From assembly GCA_009783265.1 (NCBI GenBank), contig WRHM01000006.1, positions 62,001 through 126,000 on the forward strand: a stretch of 64,000 nucleotides of DNA, given 5' to 3'. The notes beneath the pieces were generated by a model. The model made no database searches, was not told the DNA's origin, and worked only from the letters and a program-made list of their open reading frames with translations. Numbering within the stretch: the first letter of the stretch is position 1; every line of letters begins with the position of its first letter. Below are positions 27,042-36,711 of this stretch, piece after piece. The stretch comes from Oscillospiraceae bacterium. GTDB lineage: Bacteria; Bacillota; Clostridia; Oscillospirales; WRJC01. The translations under genes were made by a program, and so were the position numbers.

Positions 27042-27590
27042 GTGAAAGAGATGGAAAATATGGATAATGATATTTCCGGAATCAACACTGATAATAATTT
27101 TTTCGAAAAATATACTCCACAGATACGCTCTATTGTCGCAAGAATTTTAAATAACGCAGGACAAACCCGCGATATTGACGACTGTGTGAGTACCGTATTT
27201 TTAGAGCTTATGGGAAAATTACAGCAATATAACGAAACTCGCGGAAGTCTGGCAGCGTTCATAACTGTAATTTCGCGCTCGGTAGCTTTGAATTATTGCA
27301 GAGATAACAGGCGACAAATCTATGAGCTGATAGGCGACGATAAAATTGATTTTTTGAGTAATCCTTTGAGATTTGAAAGCGAAGTTGAATTTGATATGCT
27401 TGTAGAGAGTTTATTTGAAAAATTAAATAAACAGGAACGCGCTTTATTTACTATGCGGTTTATATTATTTTACCCGCCTGAAGAAATCGCGAAAAAATTA
27501 AAAATCACAAGAAACGCCGCTGACGTGCGTTTAAACAGAATGAAAAGTAAAATAAAGAAAATTTTGACAAAAGGAGGAATAACTTTATGA
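27042..27590 (+). CDS. ECF-type RNA polymerase sigma factor
   Basis: The 182 residues have a sigma region 2 (FFEKYTPQIRSIVARILNNAGQTRDIDDCVSTVFLELM, then RGSLAAFITVISRSVALNYCRDNRR) and a region 4 (LFEKLNKQERALFTMRFILFYPPEEIAKKLKITRNAADVRLNRMKSKIKKIL). The start is uncertain: GTG 27042 is the most upstream, ATG 27051 and ATG 27060 are alternatives, and the best Shine-Dalgarno (AAGGAGCGG, 27012-27020) is too far from all of them. The stop overlaps the next gene by 4 nt (ATGA), the usual coupling of ECF sigma and anti-sigma genes. Confidence 0.88.
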   Translation: MKEMENMDNDISGINTDNNFFEKYTPQIRSIVARILNNAGQTRDIDDCVSTVFLELMGKLQQYNETRGSLAAFITVISRSVALNYCRDNRRQIYELIGDDKIDFLSNPLRFESEVEFDMLVESLFEKLNKQERALFTMRFILFYPPEEIAKKLKITRNAADVRLNRMKSKIKKILTKGGITL

Positions 27591-28765
27591 ACGAAAAATA
27601 TCTTTTGGATACGATAAAACAAGAAACTCTTGTAAAATTAATTGACGAAACATTGACTATCGAAAAAACCGCAAAAAACAAAACTGTAAAAACAAATTTA
27701 TTTAAAATAATCTCAGTGGCGGCTGCGCTTGTGCTCTTTATCGGATTTTTAAATATAGTGCCGTTTTTGATGAAATTCGAGGCTGATAATATCGAGCTTG
27801 CCGATCATGCTAATGAAATCACAAACAGTGAAAATGTATATACGCCTGCCGTAGACCAAAGAAATTTGTTTTTGCCGGACGCCATAGAAAAATCTTTTTT
27901 TGAAAATAAAATCATAGCGGCTGTTACGGATAAATCAGATTTAGATAAAATACTCGCTTATTACAGGCTCACGGATTCGGATTCGATTTACAGGCTTGCC
28001 CCTACCACAACTAAAAGAGAAAAAGATAAAATATTAAATTATTTATACGAATATACTGACTTAACCCGCAGCGATATGATGCAGATGTGCATAGATAATA
28101 ACCTGCCGTTGCCGAAAAATGTTGACCCCGCTTACTCTCATGTCAGATTTGGAGACGATTATAATACTTTACTCCTCGAAATCGAATGGCATACTTACGA
28201 CACATATATGAAAGAAGTAGCAGAACCATTCAAACAGCGTTTTATCGAGTTTAGAGAATCAGAAGATTATATAAATTTATCCGAAGAAGATAAAAATGAA
28301 CGTGAAAATAACTGGGAACATATCATAAATTTTTACGAAGAAAATGCAGAACTTATAAAAGATAATATAAGTTATTCTACAAGAAAAATAAACGGTAAAA
28401 TTTGCGAAGAAATCAATTATAGCTTTGGCTTTGGAAATGAAGATTACCCGGTAAATAATATATCTCAATATCTTGATTCTGACGGATATTATATTTATGA
28501 AATCTTTCCTCTTTGGGTTGGTGGTATAGAATATTTAGACGAAAACGGCGAATTGCAGACAAAACAGTTTTATTCCGGCAGAGACGCGTGTGGCAATGGG
28601 TTGCCGTGCTATACGCAGGAAGAATATGATTCTTTATTGATAGATAAAAAAATCCCGTTTTGCGACGATTTGTTGGCAAGAGGTTTGATAAATCAGGAAG
28701 CATACGATTATTACACAATAAAAACAAACTGGTTAGATTATTATATTGAATTGTTTTTTAAATAA
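27587..28765 (+). CDS. Single-pass membrane protein, probable anti-sigma partner
   Basis: The 392 residues have a short cytoplasmic N-terminus (about 1-44, with KTVKTNLFK before the membrane), one membrane helix (about 45-63, IISVAAALVLFIGFLNIVP) and a ~325-residue extracellular part rich in acidic residues and tyrosine. It overlaps the sigma gene by 4 nt. Size, topology and coupling fit an anti-sigma factor with an external sensor domain; the external part is not recognised. No zinc-finger anti-sigma motif is seen in the N-terminus, so the assignment rests on context. Confidence 0.7.
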   Translation: MNEKYLLDTIKQETLVKLIDETLTIEKTAKNKTVKTNLFKIISVAAALVLFIGFLNIVPFLMKFEADNIELADHANEITNSENVYTPAVDQRNLFLPDAIEKSFFENKIIAAVTDKSDLDKILAYYRLTDSDSIYRLAPTTTKREKDKILNYLYEYTDLTRSDMMQMCIDNNLPLPKNVDPAYSHVRFGDDYNTLLLEIEWHTYDTYMKEVAEPFKQRFIEFRESEDYINLSEEDKNERENNWEHIINFYEENAELIKDNISYSTRKINGKICEEINYSFGFGNEDYPVNNISQYLDSDGYYIYEIFPLWVGGIEYLDENGELQTKQFYSGRDACGNGLPCYTQEEYDSLLIDKKIPFCDDLLARGLINQEAYDYYTIKTNWLDYYIELFFK

Positions 28766-28782
28766 ACATTAATCTACACAAA

Positions 28783-28812
28783 AAAAACGCCGGATTAAAT
28801 TCCGGCGTTTTT
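28783..28812. terminator. Bidirectional terminator between convergent genes
   Basis: A perfect 12-bp stem (28783-28794 with 28801-28812) has a GC-rich core (CGCCGG), an A-run on the left and a T-run on the right. It serves both the plus-strand gene ending at 28765 and the minus-strand gene ending at 28832. Confidence 0.9.
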
Positions 28813-28831
28813 GCTGTATAAACATAAAATC

Positions 28832-29920
28832 TTATTCTGCTTCTTCGATTTCATAATCAGTCGTACCGAGGTTATATTTAACTAAGCAATCAATTTGATC
28901 GTATGGGTTTTTTCCGTGCAGTCTCTGGAACAAATGCCCTTCTGTTCCCATTCTGTGACCTTTTGGAATCCCTGCCTCTATAAGATTATCAAATTTTATC
29001 GCGTCAATCGAAGCTTTATCAACAGCGACTATATCGTCGCTTGCCATTATGCCTATATCCGGAACAAGCGACGGCGTGGTCAGTCCCCAGCAGTCGCATA
29101 AAGCCGTTATCGAAGTTAAAACGTTTATGTGATAATAATTATTTTTATCAAAAGTATCGAGCACTTCTTTAGTGCAAATTGCCATTCCTTCTTCAAAATC
29201 AGCCTGATTTTCTCCGTTCAGGCTTATAGCTCCTGTGGGGCAGACCTGCACGCAATGCTGGCAGAAAGTGCAGTGATGATAAAATACTTTATATTCTTCT
29301 CCCTCGAATTTATTTGCGTGGTGATTGCATGATTGCAGGCATTGTTCGCAATATGTGCATTTTTCTTTATTCCATTCGATTCCGCCCTCAAGAGAGTGCA
29401 GTTCGCCTCTGGTCCTGTCAGTCACGCAGCCCATAGCGATATTTTTTACAGCTCCGCCGAACGCGCACGCGCCGTGGCCTTTTACGTGAGAAAAATTAAT
29501 TAAAAAATCCGCGTCGTTTATAAGCCCCGAAACGTCTATATGCTTTAATTTTTTAAAATCTACTTCGCGGGTATAAAAATATTTCCCGAAAAATCCCGCG
29601 CCCTCTAAAATTTCACAGCCGAGAGTCGATGAAGTATAGCCGCGTTCTTCCGGGTGACGGCCGTTGATATAGTGGTCTGTAATAAAACATTTCGCCCCGG
29701 ATTTTTTGACGTAATCTACTAATATCCTGACGAAAACCGGGGGGATTGTGGAAAAAGTCATATTTGAACCCACATGCATTTTTATCGCGACGCTTTTGCC
29801 ATTGATTCTATCGGCGAGGTCTGAACTCTCAAGCAGGCGTTTGAATTTAGCCGGGAGCGTTTCGTTCACGTCCCAGTGCGAAAAAGCCATAGACGAAAAT
29901 TTCACTTTTGATTTTGGCAT
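28832..29920 (-). CDS. DUF362 protein with a two-cluster ferredoxin insert
   Basis: The 362 residues hold the DUF362 domain (MHVGSNMTFSTIPPVFVRILVDYVKKSGAKCFITDHYINGR; HVKGHGACAFGGAVKNIAMGC) interrupted by a dicluster [4Fe-4S] ferredoxin unit near 190-240: CTYCEQCLQSC...HHCTFCQHCVQVCPTGAI. One loop reads CLQSCNHHA instead of the usual CxxxCP. Proteins of this family occur in anaerobes and are thought to act in electron transfer, but their substrates are unknown. The gene has its own ribosome site (GGAGG) and no operon partners. Confidence 0.88.
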   Translation of the reverse strand: MPKSKVKFSSMAFSHWDVNETLPAKFKRLLESSDLADRINGKSVAIKMHVGSNMTFSTIPPVFVRILVDYVKKSGAKCFITDHYINGRHPEERGYTSSTLGCEILEGAGFFGKYFYTREVDFKKLKHIDVSGLINDADFLINFSHVKGHGACAFGGAVKNIAMGCVTDRTRGELHSLEGGIEWNKEKCTYCEQCLQSCNHHANKFEGEEYKVFYHHCTFCQHCVQVCPTGAISLNGENQADFEEGMAICTKEVLDTFDKNNYYHINVLTSITALCDCWGLTTPSLVPDIGIMASDDIVAVDKASIDAIKFDNLIEAGIPKGHRMGTEGHLFQRLHGKNPYDQIDCLVKYNLGTTDYEIEEAE

Positions 29921-30091
29921 TATAATAATCCTCCTGAATTAAAAACATAAAAATAATTTTTTTATATTATAAATCAAATAAATAATAATAACAAGTAAAT
30001 TATAGTAAATTTTTTATTTACTTTTTGATTTTTTATGATATAATATAAGAAAAATCAAATTAAAAATAAAAAAAGAAATGGGTAAAAAAAT

Positions 30092-32569
30092 ATGAGCGAT
30101 ATAAATATAAATAATAAGAAAAAAATATATATGATTGGCAATGCGCATCTTGATCCTGTTTGGCTCTGGAGATACATGGAAGGGTTCGCGGAAATCAAGG
30201 CGACTTTCAGGAGCGCGCTGGATAGGATAAATCAATTTGATGATTTTATTTTCACAAGCGCGTGCGCCGCTTATTACGAATGGGTTGAAGAAAACGAGCC
30301 GGAAATGTTTGAGGAAATACAGGAAGCGGTAAAAAACAACAAATGGAATATTGCGGGCGGAATGTGGATTCAGCCGGACTGTAATATCCCGAACGGCGAA
30401 AGTTTCGCCCGGCATTTACTCATAAGCCAGCGTTATTTTAAAGAAAAGTTCGGCAAAATCGCAAAAACCGGATATAACGTGGATTCTTTCGGGCATAATG
30501 CCTCTCTGCCGCAGATATTAAATAAAAGCGGCATAGATTCTTATGTTTACATGAGGCCCGACGATTCTGAAAAGAAATATCGGGGCTATGCGAATTTATT
30601 CAGGTGGCAGTCGCCTGACGGGAGCGAAGTTTTGACTTACAGGATACTCGGCGCGTATTGCATGGGGCTGGGCGGCGGCGATTTTGAATTATATGAAAAT
30701 AAAGCGAAAAACGACAACGAAGACAAAATGTTATTTTACGGCGTGGGGAATCACGGCGGCGGGCCGACTGTCAGAATGATTGAAGAAATTGAGAAACGCA
30801 AAAAAGAAAATAAAGATTTTGAATATATTTACGCGGGCCCGGAAGAATATTTTGAAAATATCAAAAAACAAAATTATAATATACCCGTTCTCAAAGGCGA
30901 TTTGCAGCATCACGCAAGCGGCTGTTACAGCGCGAACTCTATGATTAAAGCGTTGAACAGAGAAGCTGAAAACAGGCTTTTGACCGCTGAAAAATATAAT
31001 ATTCTCGCAAAAGAATTGTTAGGGTATAAATACGATAACAATAAATTAAATTACGCGTGGAAAAATATTTTATTTAATCAGTTTCATGATATAATGGGCG
31101 GCTGTTCGATTAAAGAAGCGTATGACGACGCAAGGGAAACGTTCGGCGAGTCTCTCGCAATCGGCTCAAAAACAATAAACGCCGCGATTCAAAAAATTTC
31201 TTGGAACATAGACACGGCTAAAACAGTAAAATATTTATCCAAAGATATGGACTGGGGATTATGGGAACAGGCTAATCTCGGTACGCCGATTGTTATTTTT
31301 AATCCGTTGTCATGGAATATAAAAGTCCCCGTGACTATAAATAACAACAGAATATCAAGAGTAGAAGGCGCAGACGGTAATCCGACGCCGGTTCAGGTCG
31401 TCAGGGCTTCGCAGACAAACGGTTGGGACGGTTCGTTTAATTCGCTGTTCTGCGCCGAAGTTCCGGCTATGGGTTACGCTGTTTATTGGGCGTATTTCAA
31501 CGGGGAAAAAATACAAAAAGATAATAATATGTCTATCGGATATTATCATCTGGCAAATAATTATGTCGATGTATGGTTTGATGAAAATACAGGGAATATA
31601 AAAAGCTTTTTCGGCGTGCATGAAGACGATATTGATATTATAAAAGATTACGCGGCTAAAACTGTCGTTGTAAACGACGAAAAACAGGACACATGGAGCC
31701 ACGGCGTTTTTACGTTCGATAAAGAAGTCGGCGAGTTCGGCAGCCCGACGTTTGAAATAATAGAACGTGGTGACGTTAAAATCACCCTGAGAGTTACGCA
31801 AAAATATAATACGAGCGAAATCCGGCAGGATTACACTCTTTATTCGCATTCTAAAAATCTTGAAGTAGACGTCAGGGTTATAAACAACGAGAAATTGAAA
31901 ATATTTAAGTTATGCTTTAAATTAAACACAGATAAAAAGACAAAAGCAATTTATGAAATCCCGTATGGATATATTGAAAAAGAATCAAACGGAGAAGAAG
32001 AACCGGCCCAGAATTTCGCATGCGTCGAGGACGGCGATATAGGGCTTGCTGTCATAAATAAAGGCAAATACTCTTATTCTGTCAAGGATAACGAGATAAG
32101 ATTTATCGCGGCGCGTTCGTGCGTTTACGCAGATCATTACGGAGTTCACAGCGGAATGCGGGACGGACGATACGAATATCAGGATCAGGGAGTTATGTAT
32201 TTTAAATACGTTTTAAAAGGCTATTCCGGAAGTTTCAAAGAAAACGCGGCTGATATAGTCAAAGCCGGATTAGAGTTAAACACGCCGTCTTATTCTATCG
32301 CCGAGACTTATCATCAGGGCAATCTGCCGCAGAAATTTACAGGGGTTGAAATTAAAAATGAAAATATAATTTTAACAGCCGCGAAAAACGCGGAGGATAA
32401 CGACGGAGTTGTTTTGAGATTTTTAGAAACATCTGGAAAAGACACGCAGTCTGAAATAGACGTGAAATTTTTGAATATAAATATAAAACTTGATTTTAAA
32501 GCGTTTGAAATAAAAACCGTAAAAATAAAAGATGGGATTTGTAAAGAAGTCGATTTGTTGGAATTATAA
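30092..32569 (+). CDS. Alpha-mannosidase, glycoside hydrolase family 38
   Basis: Removes alpha-linked mannose from glycans using a zinc-dependent retaining mechanism. The 825 residues begin with NAHLDPVWLWRYMEG (His19 and Asp21, predicted zinc ligands). NVDSFGHNASLPQIL places the nucleophile at Asp131, VGNHGGGPT follows, and LFNQFHDIMGGCSIKEAYDDA closes the catalytic part with the third and fourth ligand region. The C-terminal half is the beta-rich domain. There is no signal peptide, so it probably works in the cytoplasm on imported oligosaccharides. A sulfatase gene follows 61 nt downstream. A TATAAT box lies at 30039-30044. Confidence 0.94.
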   Translation: MSDININNKKKIYMIGNAHLDPVWLWRYMEGFAEIKATFRSALDRINQFDDFIFTSACAAYYEWVEENEPEMFEEIQEAVKNNKWNIAGGMWIQPDCNIPNGESFARHLLISQRYFKEKFGKIAKTGYNVDSFGHNASLPQILNKSGIDSYVYMRPDDSEKKYRGYANLFRWQSPDGSEVLTYRILGAYCMGLGGGDFELYENKAKNDNEDKMLFYGVGNHGGGPTVRMIEEIEKRKKENKDFEYIYAGPEEYFENIKKQNYNIPVLKGDLQHHASGCYSANSMIKALNREAENRLLTAEKYNILAKELLGYKYDNNKLNYAWKNILFNQFHDIMGGCSIKEAYDDARETFGESLAIGSKTINAAIQKISWNIDTAKTVKYLSKDMDWGLWEQANLGTPIVIFNPLSWNIKVPVTINNNRISRVEGADGNPTPVQVVRASQTNGWDGSFNSLFCAEVPAMGYAVYWAYFNGEKIQKDNNMSIGYYHLANNYVDVWFDENTGNIKSFFGVHEDDIDIIKDYAAKTVVVNDEKQDTWSHGVFTFDKEVGEFGSPTFEIIERGDVKITLRVTQKYNTSEIRQDYTLYSHSKNLEVDVRVINNEKLKIFKLCFKLNTDKKTKAIYEIPYGYIEKESNGEEEPAQNFACVEDGDIGLAVINKGKYSYSVKDNEIRFIAARSCVYADHYGVHSGMRDGRYEYQDQGVMYFKYVLKGYSGSFKENAADIVKAGLELNTPSYSIAETYHQGNLPQKFTGVEIKNENIILTAAKNAEDNDGVVLRFLETSGKDTQSEIDVKFLNINIKLDFKAFEIKTVKIKDGICKEVDLLEL

Positions 32570-32575
32570 AATCGC

Positions 32576-32596
32576 AGGGGCGACCCTTGCGGTCAC
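32576..32596. repeat. Degenerate REP-like unit
   Basis: AGGGGCGACCCTTGCGGTCAC resembles the unit at 13631-13654 in its left arm, but only a GACC/GGTC stem remains. It lies between the mannosidase and the sulfatase genes. Confidence 0.4.
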
Positions 32597-32630
32597 TTTG
32601 ATTAATTTATAAAAGGAGATAAATTTTAAA

Positions 32631-34013
32631 ATGAAACGTCCGAATATTATATTTTATTTTTCAGACCAGCAACGGCATGACACAATCGGAGCATATAATA
32701 AATACGCTAAAGAATTTAATATAACCCCAAATCTTGATAAAATGGCTGAAACAGGCGTGAAATTCGAATATGCTTTTACTCCCCAGCCTGTGTGCGGCCC
32801 TGCGAGGGCGTGTATTCAAACGGGAAGATTCGCCACTCAAAACGGCTGTTTCACGAATGGCAGAGCGTTAAGAGAAAACGATATGACAATCGCGAAATAT
32901 CTTAATAATTCAGGATATGACACGGCTTATGCAGGCAAATGGCATTTAGCTTCGAATAACGCGCTAAAAAAAGACGACGAAAATTATTTTGATTACGGCA
33001 CTGTAGCCATACCGGAAAATCTTCGCGGCGGATATAAATACTGGCGTACGGCAGACGTTTTAGAGTTTACTTCTCACGGATACGGCGGTTATATTTACGA
33101 CGAAAACATGAATAAAATCGAATTTAAAGATTACAGGTGCGACTGTATCACAGATTTTGCGCTGGAATATATAGCAAATAAAAATAATAATACCCGTGAT
33201 GAAAATAAGCCGTTTTTTATGTTTGTATCGCATATAGAACCACATCAGCAAAACGACAGGGATAAATTCGAGGGGCCAAACGGCTCAGTCGAAAAGTTTA
33301 AAAATTTTAATATCCCTGAAGATTTAAAAGAAGCTAAAAATACAGAGCCGGATTTCAACGAACATTTTGCGAATTATCTCGGCTGCTGCAACAGCCTTGA
33401 TTATAATCTCGGCAGGATTATCGCAGAACTTAAAAAACATAATATTTTTGAAAATACTGTTATAATATATACAAGCGATCACTCATGCCATTTCAGAACG
33501 AGAAATTCAGAATATAAACGCTCATGTCACGAAAACAGCATAAGAATACCGATGATAATATCCGGCGGGGAGTTTAACGGCGGCGTTGAAATTCAAAATC
33601 TTGTAAGCCTTATGGATTTGCCGTCGACTATATTGGATATTGCGGGAATTGCTGTTCCTGATGATTTTATGGGAAAATCGCTTGTCAGTTTATTAAACCA
33701 AAACCAAGATTGCGAATGGGAAGAAGAAATATTCACGCAGATAAGCGAGGATAAACTTGCGCGCTGCATAAGAACGCAAAACTGGAAATATTCGATTGCG
33801 TCAGACGAAAATCCGTGGACAACTGCGGCGGCTGATAAATATTACGAAGATTTTTTATATGATTTACAAAACGACCCGTTTGAACAAAATAATTTGATAA
33901 ATGAAAGTGAATTTAAAGAAAAGAAAAAAGAAATGTCGCGGATTTTAATCAAGTACATGAACAGGGCAGGGGAGAAAACCCCTGTGATTGTGAGTAAGGA
34001 TAAAATTATTTAG
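32631..34013 (+). CDS. Sulfatase, Cys-type (alkaline-phosphatase superfamily)
   Basis: Hydrolyses sulfate esters, probably on glycans. The 460 residues start with RPNIIFYFSDQQRHDTIGAY (metal-binding Asp) and carry the maturation motif CGPAR at 55-59, so Cys55 must be oxidised to formylglycine. NLDKMAETGVKFEYAFTPQPVCGPARA is otherwise standard. AGKWHL, ENTVIIYTSDHSCHF and the C-terminal NDPFEQNNLI are present. A Cys-type sulfatase in an anaerobe needs an anaerobic radical-SAM maturase (AnSME), which is not in this window. No signal peptide is evident. It likely works with the upstream mannosidase. Confidence 0.92.
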   Translation: MKRPNIIFYFSDQQRHDTIGAYNKYAKEFNITPNLDKMAETGVKFEYAFTPQPVCGPARACIQTGRFATQNGCFTNGRALRENDMTIAKYLNNSGYDTAYAGKWHLASNNALKKDDENYFDYGTVAIPENLRGGYKYWRTADVLEFTSHGYGGYIYDENMNKIEFKDYRCDCITDFALEYIANKNNNTRDENKPFFMFVSHIEPHQQNDRDKFEGPNGSVEKFKNFNIPEDLKEAKNTEPDFNEHFANYLGCCNSLDYNLGRIIAELKKHNIFENTVIIYTSDHSCHFRTRNSEYKRSCHENSIRIPMIISGGEFNGGVEIQNLVSLMDLPSTILDIAGIAVPDDFMGKSLVSLLNQNQDCEWEEEIFTQISEDKLARCIRTQNWKYSIASDENPWTTAAADKYYEDFLYDLQNDPFEQNNLINESEFKEKKKEMSRILIKYMNRAGEKTPVIVSKDKII

Positions 34014-34035
34014 ATTGTAGAAAATTTATATTTTT

Positions 34036-34080
34036 AGGAGGTGAACCCAATGCCAAATACAAAATAACTTATATTGGGTT
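34036..34080 (+). other. Perfect Shine-Dalgarno with five-codon mini-ORF inside a hairpin
   Basis: AGGAGGTGA (34036-34044) precedes an ATG at 34050 that opens only MPNTK then TAA at 34065-34067. The flanks AACCCAAT (34044-34051) and ATTGGGTT (34073-34080) form an 8-bp stem that would bury this start. This may be a leader peptide, a gene remnant, or chance. It lies in the 134-nt gap before the P-loop kinase gene. Confidence 0.35.
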
Positions 34081-34147
34081 GGAATAATAAATATCCTTCG
34101 CCAATATGTAACGAAAATTATTATATATTAATGAAGGAAAATAAATA

Positions 34148-34714
34148 ATGAAACTTGTTATAATTATAGGACCTCCTGCGGTAGGAAAAATGACCGTCGG
34201 GCAGAAACTTGCCGAAATCACCGGCTTAAAATTGTTTCATAATCACATGACGTTTGAACTTGTCAGCAATTTTTTCAACGTGTTTGAATCGGAAGAGGGA
34301 GAAAGGCTTAACCATCTTTTCAGGCAGGAAATATTCGAAGCAGTTGCGAAAAGCGATTTGCCGGGATTGATTTTCACTTGCGTGCTTCATTTCGGCGAGG
34401 ATAATAATTATGATTACGTAACTTCGATCGTTGAATCATTTGAATCGCATAACGCGAAAACTTGCATTGTTGAGTTATACGCGGATTTTGACGTTCGCAT
34501 TGAGCGAAACAAAACCGAAAATCGTTTATTACACAAACCCTCATGGAGAGATATACAAACATCAGAGGAAATTATACGGCGGCTTGATGCGGAAAATCGT
34601 TTCAATTCGATTGCGGACGACATTCTTCCGTTTAAGAATTATTTGAAAATCGACAATACAAATTTGCAGCCGGAAGATGTGGCTCTCCAAATCAAAGAAG
34701 TATTCGCATTATAA
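34148..34714 (+). CDS. Small P-loop nucleotide kinase-like protein
   Basis: The 188 residues start with a Walker A loop GPPAVGKMTVGQKL (about 8-21), in which Met replaces the usual Ser/Thr after GK but Thr follows next (GKMT). HNHMTFELVSNFF and DLPGLIFTCVLHF follow. The Arg-rich lid region (RIERNKTENRLLHKPSWRDI) fits the shikimate-kinase/AAA-33 type of small kinases. The substrate is unknown and no pathway partner lies beside it. Confidence 0.78.
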   Translation: MKLVIIIGPPAVGKMTVGQKLAEITGLKLFHNHMTFELVSNFFNVFESEEGERLNHLFRQEIFEAVAKSDLPGLIFTCVLHFGEDNNYDYVTSIVESFESHNAKTCIVELYADFDVRIERNKTENRLLHKPSWRDIQTSEEIIRRLDAENRFNSIADDILPFKNYLKIDNTNLQPEDVALQIKEVFAL

Positions 34715-34775
34715 GCATACTATACGTAATTTAAGTTTATTTAAAATATTTTAAAAATAATAGGAGCCAAATAAA

Positions 34776-35774
34776 ATGCTGAATATACTTGAAAAATTAA
34801 CACACATCGTCTCTGTTTCAGGAGACGAAGAAGAAATATCAAAAGTCATAAGCGAATTAATAAAAGATTACGCCGACGAAATAAAAACCGACGCTCTGGG
34901 TAATTTAATTGTTTTAAAAAAGAGCAAAAAAGATAACGCGAAAAAAGTCATGATTGCCGCGCACATGGATGAGATAGGTTTTATCGTTACGTTTATTGAA
35001 GATTCGGGATTTATAAAATTAAGTCCAGTTGGTGGGATTGATTGGGCGGCGGCAGCTTTCGGCGAGGTTTTATTCAAAAACGGGATAAAAGGCGTTATCG
35101 TGCCCGAAGAAAAAATAAAGCCCAATGATTATAAAAAAGATAAATTTTATATAGATATAGGCGCAAAAGACAAAACCGACGCCGAAACTAAAATTAAAAT
35201 CGGCGACACATGCACAGTCGCGCCGAAAATCGTGAAATTGCTAAATAACAGGATCGCCGCGGCAAAACTCGACAATAAAATAGCGTGTGTTGTTTTAATT
35301 CGGGTTATTTATGAATTAAAAGATTATACGCCGGAAAATGATTTGTATTTTGTGTTTACGGCGCAGGAAGAAGTGGGATTGAGAGGCGCGAAAACTGCGG
35401 CGCAGTTTATAATGCCTGATTATTCTGTCGCCGTTGACGTGACTGATACCGGAGATACTCCGGATTGTACGCCTATGGCTTCTAAACTTGGCGGCGGGGC
35501 GGCAATAAAACTTATGGACAGGTCTGTGATATGCCATAAAGATATTATAAATTTGCTTATGAAAACAGCGAAAGAAAATAATATAAAATATCAGTCTGAA
35601 ATTATGGTTATGGGCGGCACTGACACAGCGGTAATGCAGTCTGCCGGCGCGGGGAGTATAGCCGGTGCAATCTCGATTCCCACGAGATATATTCACACCG
35701 GGGTCGAGATGTGCGATATGGGCGATGTGAAAGATTGCGTTGACTTGCTTGCCGCAGTTTTGAAAAAAATTTAA
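34776..35774 (+). CDS. M42-family metallopeptidase (glutamyl/endo-aminopeptidase type)
   Basis: Cytosolic dizinc aminopeptidase forming large self-compartmentalised complexes. The 332 residues carry AAHMDEIGFIVTFIEDSGFIKLSPVGGID, AAKLDNKIACVVLIRVI, LYFVFTAQEEVGLRGAKTAA, VAVDVTDTGDTPDC and the C-terminal IPTRYIHTGVEMCDMGDVKDCVDLL. The His, Asp, Glu-Glu, Asp and His metal ligands of the family are all visible. GAGCC lies before the ATG. It appears to be a single-gene unit. Confidence 0.93.
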   Translation: MLNILEKLTHIVSVSGDEEEISKVISELIKDYADEIKTDALGNLIVLKKSKKDNAKKVMIAAHMDEIGFIVTFIEDSGFIKLSPVGGIDWAAAAFGEVLFKNGIKGVIVPEEKIKPNDYKKDKFYIDIGAKDKTDAETKIKIGDTCTVAPKIVKLLNNRIAAAKLDNKIACVVLIRVIYELKDYTPENDLYFVFTAQEEVGLRGAKTAAQFIMPDYSVAVDVTDTGDTPDCTPMASKLGGGAAIKLMDRSVICHKDIINLLMKTAKENNIKYQSEIMVMGGTDTAVMQSAGAGSIAGAISIPTRYIHTGVEMCDMGDVKDCVDLLAAVLKKI

Positions 35775-35890
35775 CAGTATATTTAAAATATAAAAAATAT
35801 TATTAATGAATTATGGTTGATTTTGCAGACAAAAAAAGATAAAATAGAGTTTATGAAATAAATTTAATTTTCAGGTGTATAAAATATATT

Positions 35891-36667
35891 ATGAAATGGT
35901 CAGAAGAATATAGAGTCCACTATTATTACACAGATTATAATAATATCTTAAAGCCGGGATATATCGCGAGATATATGCAGGAAACTGCGTGGAACGCGTT
36001 GAAAAACTGGGGGCCTGCCCCGGAATATTTTTATAAAAATAATCTCGCGTTTATACTCTCGAAAATAAGTTTTAAATATTACGAAGAAATTTACGAAGAC
36101 GATATAATCAAAGTCGAAACATGGCCGCTTACGCCTAAAATATTGATATTTCCGAGAAATTACAGGATATATAAAAATAATAAAATAGCGGTTGAAGCTG
36201 TTTCGGCTTGGGTTCTGATGGATACAAAAACAAAAACCGTACTTCGCCCGGATTCTTTTGTTAATATTTTTACAAATTACGACGACGAAGAATTTAATTT
36301 TAATGTTCAGAGACGGTTTAAAATGCCTGATGATATGAGCGATTTATCAAGATATAAAGTCGCGTATTCAGATATAGACACAAATTTTCACATGAACAAT
36401 GCGGTATATATTGATGCGGTATGCAATAATTTATACGCGGATTCGGATATAATTTCGGCTGAATTTAAATTAAAAAAGAAAATGATTTCACTTGATTTGA
36501 ATTATAACGGCGAAGCGCGTTTTGCCCAGATTATCGAAATAAATAAAGGCATGGTTTTATGCAAAGACGATGAAACCGGTATAAATACGGAAGAATATTA
36601 TATGCGCGCAAAAATAAAAGAAACAGAACAGAATTGTTTTGAGGCAAAAGTGGTTTTGGAAAAATAA
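35891..36667 (+). CDS. Acyl-ACP thioesterase
   Basis: Releases fatty acids from acyl carrier protein. The 258 residues form two hotdog domains of the FatA/FatB-type bacterial family: residues about 1-125 (EEYRVHYYYTDYNNILKPGYIARYMQETAWNAL; FILSKISFKYYEEIYEDDIIKVETWP; AVSAWVLMDTKT) and about 145-258 (KVAYSDIDTNFHMNNAVYIDAV). The second domain's DTNFHMNNAVY segment holds the catalytic Asp/Asn/His. It is monocistronic between M42 peptidase and an LCP-type gene. Confidence 0.85.
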   Translation: MKWSEEYRVHYYYTDYNNILKPGYIARYMQETAWNALKNWGPAPEYFYKNNLAFILSKISFKYYEEIYEDDIIKVETWPLTPKILIFPRNYRIYKNNKIAVEAVSAWVLMDTKTKTVLRPDSFVNIFTNYDDEEFNFNVQRRFKMPDDMSDLSRYKVAYSDIDTNFHMNNAVYIDAVCNNLYADSDIISAEFKLKKKMISLDLNYNGEARFAQIIEINKGMVLCKDDETGINTEEYYMRAKIKETEQNCFEAKVVLEK

Positions 36668-36711
36668 GTATAATAAATTATTTATGATTTTAATTTACAG
36701 AGGATAATAAA

